Shown here: piece by piece, positions 43,548-55,500 of the stretch
How positions within the stretch are numbered: position 1 is the first letter of the stretch
Layout: each line of letters begins with the position of its first letter
Source of the DNA: Parelaphostrongylus tenuis
Taxonomy: Eukaryota; Nematoda; Chromadorea; Rhabditida; Metastrongylidae
Direction: 5' to 3'
Length of the DNA stretch: 64,000 nt
Assembly: GCA_019055375.1 (NCBI GenBank)
Contig: JAHQIW010004353.1
Location: 1-64,000 of the forward strand
The notes under the pieces: model-generated
What the model was told of the DNA's origin: nothing
The model's database searches: none
The model's input: the letters and a program-made list of their open reading frames with translations, nothing else
Position numbers and translations under genes: made by a program

Positions 43548-46500
43548 CTGAAAGCAGTATATCGTTCTTGCGCGTTATTGAACTGCTCAAAGAGGTGTAT
43601 CTAAAAGAATGACTACATTTAGATGAAATTTGAGAGCATGTCGAGCTCTGGAGATGGGTATTCAGTTTTGAAAATGCCCGAGTTAATTCTGAACAGCTAT
43701 TTCATAACGTAATCTGATAACATATTTCAAGTTTTTAGTAAAGTCTATTATGGCACTTATATGCTACAAGATGTGTGTTTCGCATTACATCCTCGTCATT
43801 TACACGGTGCTTTGGATTCAGTCGGTTCCACGGAAAGATATCCCTCGTATAAGGAATCGACGCCGAAATACTTATGTCGTAATAGACCTCATGAAAGGCT
43901 CAAAATATGTTATAAAACTGTACTTGTTTTGAGCGAGTTCTGAAGGAGGACAGTCAAAAAGGTATATCATGGTTTGGAAAGCGAGTTAGGCGATTTAAGA
44001 TTTTTGAAGGACACTCATTGTTGTTTTTGAGAGTATACAACGTGAAATCTGTGTAGTATGAGCAAATTTGTTTTCTCACCAGAAAAATTCTCCTCAATTA
44101 CTGAAATGTTCATTGTTTTCATAACCTGTCCATAGCTTCAAAAAAAAAAAGAGTATAAGGCACTAGGGAAAAATCTCGCGTCTAATAACTATAGAAAGCT
44201 ACTTCGTTTGGAAATCACAGCAGTGAAACAATTAGAGGCAAAAGGCATAGTCCGCATTTGGATCACTACTTATTCTAACCAAAAAATTTGAAAGTGATTC
44301 TAATATTCGCAAACTCGATCAAAATTTGTCTTCAGTTTCGTTCAGCGTGGTCTGAAGGTCCATCTAAAAAAAGGCTGTTTACTTCACTGTGTTAAACCGA
44401 TTGAACAACAACATTTCAGAGGAATTACTATAAGCTGATGTTTGGATGAGTAGGTACTAAATGAATAAAAAGAAAGATTCTGATCAAGCGTTACATCAGT
44501 GTCTTGTTCTTCTCGCTCCTTGTTGTGGGTATGGTATTCCTCTATCAACATCGCCGCCAATACGTACATTTTTTCAGCCGTAGACAACTCGATGCTTTAC
44601 TACGTTCATCTTCAGCCATCTAGAAGAATTGTAAAGTGTCTATTGAAGATAAACACACAAGAGGCCTTTGCTAACCTATCATGTTCTTTTTGCTATTTTC
44701 TAATAAAACTAATTTTATTAATGGATGACTTGGTGCCTCATGCTATCATCATAAACTCTCTTCACTGAATCCGCGAGTACAACTATTTGAATCACAACTT
44801 GTTTGGATTTCAATAGTTCACATACATTCTGATACCCATCATTCACTCTGTGCATGAATTTTGTGGCGGCTGTGGAAAGGTGGGCATTACCCAAAGATTT
44901 CTAATATGTGTAGTGGTTTTAAAAAGAACATTTGAGGAGCTGATTTATGAAATAGTCGTGTTTCGAACTCATAATAAAAACAAACCAAGTAAGAGATGCT
45001 GGTAAGTTACGGAATTCGTCATTATTTTACGCTTTCGATATTATCAAGTGAATATAACCTTATCGTGGGCCGGACACGTGATGCGCTTCAACGACAACCG
45101 ATGGACGAGAGCCGTTACCGACTGGATTCCTCGGGACGTTAAGCGCTCTAAAGGAAGACCACTGACCCGTTGGTCCGATTTCTTCACGAAAGCGATAGAA
45201 GAAAGATATGATGCTCAGCAAATCCCTAGAGCGAAGAGGACCCAACTGGGCTACTCTTGCACGCGATAGGGAAAAATGGAAGAGTTGCTGGTACCCTGCT
45301 CGAGTCACTCGACGATCAACGGGACGACAAGTGATACAGGTGATAACCCTATCACTCCTTATTTTTTAGGTATTAAGTTCTTAGATCAAATTTAAGTCAT
45401 AAGCTACTTTTCAAAAAGTAACATTATTGTAACAATGAGAAGTAAAGCAAAAATCTTGTGATAATACCATGTACACCACTCGTGCTCCATCTAGAAATCT
45501 TCCAGCCCTTCTGTAGAGTTGTACAGCTGCCAGAAATCGTTCACTGCTTTCACTCAGTTCCTCTACATACTTTCCCATCAGAACGTTCACATCACGAAGA
45601 TTATGTGTTCTTGATAAAGCAACAGCCTGAACATCCATATATAAAGGTATACACTGCAACGTACCCACTTCATGTAGCGTACCTTATCCCAATTGTTAAG
45701 CTGTATACACGTATCTAGGGAATCTGATATTTGTCCGCACCTAAGGAAGCATTGAACGGCGTTTTCACAAAGACCCGACGACGCGAATAGTTCCGCTATT
45801 TGCTAAAAGAGTAGCTTGAAAAGTTTCATCATCGATAGTCTCAAAAATTCATACCGGCAACAAGGGATGACGGTCTGGAAGCTGTTTTGCTAGATTTTCA
45901 AGGCCATAAAAATCATCGAGATGAATATAGCATTCCATGAGCTCCTTTGATTTCCCAGCAAGTTCATAATGATCCGCAGCTTCTTTCCTAGAACAGCATA
46001 CAAAACCCGTTATTGAATATAGCGCTGTGTAGCTTACCATCTTTGTCTATCCTTGTTATAGTTTGCTACATTCGTTAATGCTTCTATTCTTTGCTTGTCG
46101 TCAGTGGCGTTAGAACTAATACTGACCAGCCGTAACACACGTAACCATTCATCTGCTCTTTTATACATATCAATAGCTAAGTCTCTGAAAGTGAAAAAAA
46201 TGAATATTAACAGCTTTTGCGACCACTGTTTAATGGGAACCAAGACTGCATCCGACATTTTCATTGATGTCCTAATTGTTTATATCACCTTTCATTATAA
46301 GGCGTACAGCTGCATTATTCAGTGGAACTGATCTTTGGTTTGGATTACATACTAAGCGCTTACCAAGCCCTCCATTCCTATGTGGTGAGCAAGTTTTTAT
46401 CCGACTTGCCTCACAAGAGGAGAACAGTGACTTGATAGATTAATATGCCATTACAGTCATTGCATAGGGCAAATATGCTTTCAAATCACCCATGCGATTC

Positions 46501-49500
46501 TTGATTAGGTTGAATGCAGAATGTATTCATGCATCTCTTGGAAATTGATCAATACCGATTGCTTGATCCCTTGACACTCTATAATCTTCCATCACGTATC
46601 ATAGGAATCATAGCACTTCTTCCATTCGAATCATTCTCTTGCGTCCTCATACACAATGATCTTCGCACTTTCGTTTTAAATACAATATCTCTCCGACGAT
46701 TTGGTCTTCTATATAAATCGCCTTGAGTTTAGAGCGAACACATGAAAATACAAGAGCAGCCTGCTAGAGTTTTTCTATGATTCCATTAGTGCCGATCACT
46801 GATTTTGTTGATGACAGGTAGGTATATACATACAGGCTCAGCACCGCCCTTGTTACCCCGAGAGAGTGAAGGCTGAGTGGCTCAGGCGGAGTCGAGTACG
46901 AAAATGTAGTGCTCCTTTTGCACACTATTTCTAACCGATGAGCTTCTTGTGTCTTACATCAGCTACGTCTCAAACCTAGAATTTTCTTATTCAAACTCGC
47001 TTAGATATGCCAACAACATATGTAAATTCAATACACAGCTTAACTGGGTTCAGTGCCAACTTATGTTCTCTTGGTAAACCGGGTCGATGGGTAAGTGCTG
47101 ACAGCATAAATACTACTGAAAGATGGCTAACAGAATTGTAATCCAAGGGTCCTAATGATTCAATGGAAAACATATAAGTTTTGAAAACCGTAGCATCCCT
47201 TTCAAAACCCCACTAAGGTTTCGAGTTTTGCTCGTATTTCAGCACTCCTGGGTCAGTAATTCACATCGTACAGTGCCATGAAAAAGAGTAAGCATTGAAT
47301 AAAAGTCGTAAAATATCTAAAGGTCTATTCTTAAGTTTTTGAATTAGGCCACATATTGAGAAGTACGTTAATCCTTTGTTTTTCCACGCAATACGACTTA
47401 CGTATTAGGATTTTTCATACGTACAAGTGAACGTTTCATAAACAACTTGATAATAAATGCTTACCTTCGATCTTGTTCGATGTATACTTTTTCGGCATCA
47501 CTAGCTCTACCTAGGTGTATGAATATTTCCGCTTTTTTCAAATGTGGATCCTGAAAACTTCTAGCTCTGCAACAGTTTCCCTATTATACTTGACATGGGT
47601 TAATCATTAAGTCACACTGTCGAACTCTTTTAAATGTGATAACAGTAAATTCTTGAAGCAAGAACTTGACAAAATGAAACAGCGGAAATATTGCAATGAT
47701 GTTCAACATATAGTCATAAAATTCAGATTATGAATTTCGAGATGGATCATGATTTTACCGAGGATTGTCACGACTATGAAATTAGGCGAAGTCTGCAGCC
47801 GAAACAAAATATCATGGGGCATTAGTACTAATAAAAAAATACCTATGTTTTTGACAGCTGCTTATCTGCTTATCGCAAACATGTGTTCAACTAACTAGCA
47901 TATAAAAAAAACGCTTTGCGACAGTTGTCTTAGAATGCCACCTTATTGATGAGGACGAAAAAAACTCATGTGGAACTGATGAAAGTTGTTATTCATTGTT
48001 TGAAGAGAATAGTATTAGATATAAGAGTAAAATGGTCCAACTGTAATAGTTCGATGTGTCACCTGAATCTCCATAATTCTCTCACAAAAGCGCAGTCCAC
48101 AATAATCACGCATTTTTACCTATAATAATAAACTGCATACAATGATATTTTACGAAAAGGTGTCAATAACAAACTCACGTAAGCATACTCAGCCGTTGAA
48201 ATGTCCAATCTCAAAAGAGCGACTTCAGTGAGAAGGGCCCTATCAAAGAACAAATCGATGAACATCAAGAGCAAGTCTGCTATTTGGTCTTGAATATGAT
48301 AAATTCATATTCGAAGGGAACGTCTAACCCACCACAAGCGAGGATGTGGATTTTTCTCGATGAATTCTATTGCTTCCTCCGCTTTAAGTCGCTCTAGCAT
48401 TACTTAAGCGTTTCGGAGAGTCTGAACTGGTTGCAATATAAGTAGCCATCCCGAAAAATTATGGTGAGTGTTTTTTGCTTGAACTCTCATCACAATTACT
48501 GTGCAGATCTTAATACTTCTTGCAATCGATTCGTTTTCTCCCGCTCGTCTTTCACACAGGTCTTGGAACAATGTTGTTGCGGCTGCTGCTTAAAGATTTT
48601 TTCTTCCTTATGGGTGTCCTGAAACTCCGCTTAAGACGGTTCTCCTTGCGATATTGGAGGTAGCCGAGGATTGGAAAAGCATTGAGGGGGGAGTGAAGGT
48701 GGTCAAGTTTTTCCTTTTGATTAGCGTGCATCCCCTAGCATGAAAATTAAATAAAACAGCAAACTGTCACCCACTTACTTCTCAGAAAGCACATTGTGTT
48801 AGTTACTGTATAGAGAGTGGGGTCTCTTCTTCAAAGTATATATAGATATAAAGTATAGATACTACGAGTAGGACAACATGAAAAGCCATTGTTTGCACTT
48901 TTCCTGATAATTTGTCTTGTCAACTTTTTTTTTTCTACTTCGCTAATAGAGAGCAGAATGATATTCTTCTGATATAGACCAAGTAGGCGACCTGAAACTC
49001 TTGTGGAATCCGTTGTACCTTTTCAAACTTGTCTTTCCATTATCTTGATCAGTACCTTTTTTGGCATTTTACCTTGATCTCGGAGTCGACGATGAAACGC
49101 TTGTCAGCAGTTGAGTTAGGAAGAAGGAAGCTGTCCAAGAGAAACAGTTCGTACTACTAATCCTCGGAAGGAGCAGATATAACTAAACAGGGATAGATCC
49201 TCCAGTTCTAAGTGTGAATCACTGGTTCTTTTTCATCCTTCTCCTTTGCAGTCATTTGCTATCGTTATAGCACTCGATAGAAAGCGTTGAAATAATGCTT
49301 ACCCGTCACAAGGAATACCTTCTTCAGCTTCTTTTCCTCTCAGAACAAATAGTTTTTGCTTCGATATATATGCTATTGAATCGTCTTGTTCCTGATAGAA
49401 AAGTTCTCAACATTTTGCATATATCAAAATTCGCTTACAAGTTAAATTCCAACCTCGTCCCACTTGAAATCAGCTACCTCTTTCACATCCATCGTTGGAA

Positions 49501-52500
49501 CTTTATTAATATTATTTTCATGAAGATCAAAAAAACTGTAGCAAGTTAGACGAGTCTAAAGAAGATTATTATTTCAATGAATTAAGCAAGTAGAAAGAGA
49601 AAATTACTCCTCTAAATCGTACCAATTACAGCGAGTCTATTACAGGATGAGTTCAGCTGCATTTGGACAACGTCCAGAACTAAGAGGAAACGATATTGAA
49701 CAGTCCCATTGTCAAGTGCGACTTTATAAATTGTTCCAGACTCGCAATACTTGAAAACATTTTTGGAAAGTATTGGTTAACCTAACTTTCGCATACAGGA
49801 AATCAACGATGACTCACTAGTAGGCAGAATTTGATCCCAATGCATGTTTGCGTAATTGGGTCTGGACCACGCTGAATGAATAGCATTATATATAGTTGAG
49901 TTTATAGAATTATGCTCTCACTTGACTTGTATAGTCTACAGCACAAGCTGGAAATATATTTGCAGAATTTTATACTTAAAAATGGCCAATCAAAGAATCA
50001 ATCCTGTTCACCATACTTCTGACTGTTTTTAGCTTAAGATGTTCGCATATTGATAAATCAGTGATTATATTCATAAATGACCACTGCCATCTTTTGACAT
50101 GGAATTACTGCGAGCTATGTTCTCACATGAAGTGCTAAATTTGATACCTCACTATGAAGATGGTTATAGTTGAAAGATGGATTCCACCTCGTATCTCTAG
50201 TATACACTCAGGAATATGGATTTGTCATTATGCCAGAAAATCATTCATTGAGCCACGCATTTGGTCTGTTATATAGGGCTGTTATAGAGCCCGATACTCG
50301 TGTTTCGACCTTGACAGTCTCATCAGTCCGGCTGCACCCTTTCGTCTTTTGCTAATCCTGTCGGGGCGCTCAGTCCCCTATACTAAAAGTTGGCGACGAC
50401 GAACATTTTACATTGCAGGTCAAGTGAAATTATCACTGAACAGACAGTGTTGTACATTCGATTGCTTTTCGCTGGTATCATTGATATGTCATACCTTTCG
50501 ATTCGCCTTCTCTTAGTATAGGGGAGTGAGCGCCGCGAGTGAACTGGCTAAAGACAAAACGGCACCACCCGACTGATGAGATTGTCAAGGTCGAAACACG
50601 TGTATCGGGCTTTATAAGTCAGCCATTTGTAAGAGACCATAAGCGTGGCTCAAAAAATGATTATCTGGCGAATTGAAATTTGAACGTGAAGAAAACACTC
50701 GATACGAGAGGATTTGTCATTGTTTTGTGATCATCCGTAATGGCTAACACTCTCTCGGAAAAGAATTTGATAGTTTACTACTGTGCCAAATTATCATATC
50801 ACATTGTGATATTCCCCAACAACCAGTGAAATACAGAAGATGTTTCCATAAAGCAGAAAATAGCTCGTGGAGATAAAAAAGTGAAAAACTAGTTTATTCA
50901 ATTTTTAGAACTTCAATATCCAAATGAATAGGAAGCGAGTGCAATGGGATAAACTCATCTTTTTTTTCAATCGCATTCACAGCAGAGGTTGCTGACAATA
51001 ATACAGACAAATGTAGAAAAACAGTCCAGAAATTGTTTATAATAACAAAAAAAACTGCTTTTCAGGCGATATTGCTCGTCGAACCAAAGTGGACGATGCT
51101 AGAGGATATAGAAGTTGCGGGAGATAAATGATATGGGTAATAAAATGTCCTGGTGTTTTGAAGCGACACGTAGCACGTTGTTACTCTTGAGCATATAATA
51201 AGACCCATTTATGGTGGCAAAATTGCCGGTGAGAGTTAGCTTAGATTCACGCCGTGTACAACGAAAACTTAAGCGTAGATTATATGTGATTGTCACGCGA
51301 ATATAATTGGAGCTCTAAGTGTCGAAATCCAGGGTGCGGTCGAAAACGAGTGGAACTGCATGCGCTGATATGAATCACATTAATTTTTACCTGAAAAAGT
51401 CAATAAGCAGAGTGAAAATCCATTTCATCGACTGCTCTTTGAACCTCGCTTTGTGTCTTCAATAAAGTCTGTAGAAATGTTTAGAGCCTTTTCGAGGTTG
51501 GAGAGTCAGAGCCATAGGTACGTTTCGGAGGTGTCGGCCGCTTGATGGTTTGCCCACGTCCCAGGCTTAACTTTAGTATATAGCAGAGGTGGAGAGGCAT
51601 TATTTATGCTAATAACACCTGATATTGTGTTAGCACTATTTTTTCAGTCAATGCATTACGGTGAGCCAGTGCTGAGAAGTGTGGCAGCGCCGAAATGTGC
51701 GCATGACTCTGACGTACCAACCTAAAAAAAAGCCTAAATATCCTCACAGAATAAATAGAATATCAGCTTTAAGAAAAAACTGAGAGGCAAAGAGCAACGT
51801 TGAGTATGTAATGAAGTCATCCTTCACCTAGTGGACTCAGCTTTCAATTTGTAGACATTTCATTCAATAATTTTCCACTTGCCTTGATATACAGGGAAGA
51901 CGTGAGCCGGTACTTTAGCATTTTATTAATTTGAATGGTTTTGATATGGAATGAAAAAAAGTTAGGGTGGATGGACAAATAATATTGGCAAAGTATTCTG
52001 AAAGAAAGCAAGCAATCTCGAGAGCGATCATTTAATGTGTTTGGAAGTGTTCGTTTATGGTTTCAAGTGAATATGGCATTCTTCGGAATTCTAAACGGGC
52101 AAAAGTCAAATTAAATAATGGCTTGATTCGATAGACAGCATTCGCATGAGTTGTTTTCTTTGAAATCAAATAATATAAGGCGGGCAGAAACTATTGGAAG
52201 AAAATTGTCAGCTACAAACTATGTGAATTGAACTAATGTATCGCACAACTTCTCAGAGTGGCTATGTTTCTCATCCGTTCGCAGAAATATCTAGAAACGG
52301 GAATATTTCGGAAAATCAAAAAGGTTACAAACGCCCTTTACAAGAATTTTGGCAAAAGCGTATTAAAGACGGGTTTGGATAATTCCTTACACAAACCGAC
52401 GAAACAAGCGGTAATAACGTGTTATTATTGGAATTGCCTCAACACTGTTTGTTCAAATTCCTAGATGAACCTTCTTCGCAAAATCAAGATATTAAGCGGA

Positions 52501-55500
52501 AAAACTCTATACCACAAATGCACTGGCCACGGATGAGAGTAAAAAAGAGCTTCAACTTAGGCTCAGCATGACTCAGTTACGTTAAGATTTGATAGCTCTA
52601 ATAACAACCATTGAAATCGACAGGTCTTATTGACAGCATACAAGTATCTTAGTCATTAAAAAATATAACAGCTATTAAAATTTATAAGATTTTATTGAGA
52701 GGGTAGGAATAAATGATAAAGCTTCTGGCACTGATCAATCCCTGAAAAATGCGCCATGCATTCGTCTTTTTTTTATTTCGTTTGAGATGACTGTATGCAT
52801 ATTTTGCCTTTACAATAACTTGCAGTGGCCTCCTGTTATATCGAATCAGTGCTGCTTATCCTCACGGACAAGTCCGAGACCAGCCTGGTACCAATATATC
52901 GACTCTGAGTGATGGATGATTTTGTGGTAAAAGCGCGAGATCGAACCATCGATCTTGTGTGCGACGGCAAGCACCTCACTGGGCCAGATGCGTCCATTGA
53001 GAAGTTACAAATCTTTTCTTCTCCCAAATAAAATTCTGCTTTTTCTCAGCCAAGAAAGGCGCTTTTTTCAGCATCAGATTTCAAACTGATTGCAATTGCA
53101 CAACCTGCTAAGTTCTTGCAGAATGAGATGACGGTGATTCCTACTGTAGCAGTATCAAACGAGATCATCGTGTCAGCGTTAAGAATTTAGAAAGCTAGAA
53201 GGCTTATTCATTTCCAAGAATTTTTTAGTTCTAATTCTGACCATATTAAGTGAATTGTCAAATAATCGGTTTCATGAATTATGTATTGATTTCCAAAGCT
53301 ATAAGACCGAATATGAACACGAGCATCAAATTTTTTTTCAAATAACAACAAAGCATGCAACTCTGCAAAAAACTTACCCTCCTTCTTCCACTGATGTCAG
53401 AAGGTGCACTTGATGGATCCAATTTGTGAACCCTAGAAAATCCACTAAGAAAGCTTGAACTAAGCAAGCCACTTTTACATAATTTTCTATGTTATGTTAT
53501 CTTTGAAAAATAAGAAATACAAAGGGAACTAACTTGCTCTCAGTTGGTAAACCTGAGGACTTAGAAAGTCTGCTTTTATGAGGTACGAGGAAATGCCAAA
53601 TAAAATAGAACTCTCCACCTGCGACAACTGATACCGTATTGCTGAGAGAAACGCTTGATGGCTCAATATCGACGTACCAAAAATACGATGTTGCACATGG
53701 TTGAAAAGCTTTTCAGCACCAAAAACAGTGAAGGAAATGATAGCTTATAGAAATACAATAAATTATTTAACTAACCTTGAAATCAATGCAAGTACCAATA
53801 TTGTTGCATAATTGCAGCAGACACTGTAAAAATGTAATTCTAGAAATATGGTGATGGAAATTTGGAATTTCATTAGCGTAAAATATTGGAATAGTTTTCG
53901 GGTTAAATGTGAACTCTGAATTTGTTTTGGTTAGAGTCATCACGACAAACTTTACAGTTTACTTCATTCTCACTGGAAACAGGCTCTTTGGAGTATTATT
54001 GCTTTGATGGACGATTTGATAAGATAAAAACATATTTATTTAGTTGTACATCAATTTGAAAATTTGTTAAAAATACGTGAAATAAATTGAAGATGACTTG
54101 CGTTGTTTTGAGATCCAAGAGCTATTCTAGAAAGTGTCGCATTTGCATCAGAACAAAACATTTCACACATGCACTCATAGAGCAGACTAATTCTACTCTT
54201 CTGAGTTTTTCTTACTTTTCTGTTTCCCTAATCTAGATTACTTTCTTATCATCTTGTTGCTCCCTGGCAAGTGTTCTTTACGCGCTCCCTACCCACATGA
54301 GGCTGTCTCAAGTGGTTTTAACTTGTACATATGTACAGCATATTATTGTACTTGAAAGTATCATTTCATGCAACAATATCGGATGCTGATCAGGGAATCG
54401 TAAGCTATGAAGACAATAGTATAATATAAAAGACTACTTTTCCTACTGCATCATCCTGTCGATTGACGATAACACAGTAGTCACCATAGGCGGCAATTTG
54501 TTCCAGTTGTCTTACTGGCTTGGAGTATGACTCGTCTAACTTTGATTCATAGAATACCACTCGGTAATCGCCACGTTCGACTTTCTCGTAAGAGTACACA
54601 ATAGTATGTCCACAGTATCCCCACTAAAAGGATCTTTGCGTGTTTTGTCACTGTAGAATAGTTAGAACTCACTTTGTACCGTGGACGAACGTTCGCAAAC
54701 CACAAGAGGTTTTCGGAAGACAGCGCTAGCTTGACACTTGTTGGATCCCATGAGCATCCGGTTAGCGACGAGCAGTGCATTTGTAAGGACGTCAGCTTCT
54801 GAAGTGTCGCTGCTGCATGATTTGAACCAACACCGTTAAGTATTCATCATTCGCTGAGGATGATAAAAAGATGTAAAGCCAGTATAGCACTTTAAAAGCT
54901 TCAGAAAAAAAGTGGCCCTGACTAGAATTTTTATTCTATTCGTGGTTAGCTGCCGCTCATAAAAGTAATTTTTGCTTCGAAGTACTTGTACCCTATGAAG
55001 AGAAGGAGAAAAGATACAGGTCGAAGGTAGAACCTTGTGAAAGAGCCCGTGTAACCGAAAATTTTAAAGTGATGCCAAATTCTAACTACTAGGCTCAAAA
55101 AACGCGTATGCCCGCCTATGCTCAACATTTCTGTTAAGAAAGAAAAAATCAAAGCTTTTTTCTTCGAGTGATTTCCTTAAGACCACGCTCAAATCCCAAC
55201 ATGTCTCTAATAACTATTTGAGTGCCCCGAGAGGACTGGCTAAAGGCGAAGGATAACTGCCGTCTGGTGCTGACGAGACCGTCAAGGTCAAAACACGTGT
55301 ATCGGGCTCTATAAGTCAGCCCATTTGACAGACCACATCCATGTTGGCTTATAATATAATCACGGGATATGTTGAAATCTGAGCGTGGTTTCAAGAAAAC
55401 ACTCGAAAAGAAAGGTATGATATACTAATATTATTAGCCAGGAGCAATCGAGTGTAAACACTATGTGTTTGGTGATAATCTCACTGGACATACAGTGTAA

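Noticed and set aside
53060..53165. Candidate WDR35 exon with GCAIAIS
   Set aside because: It resembles the expected CAITAS segment for only a few residues, then runs to a stop without a good donor.
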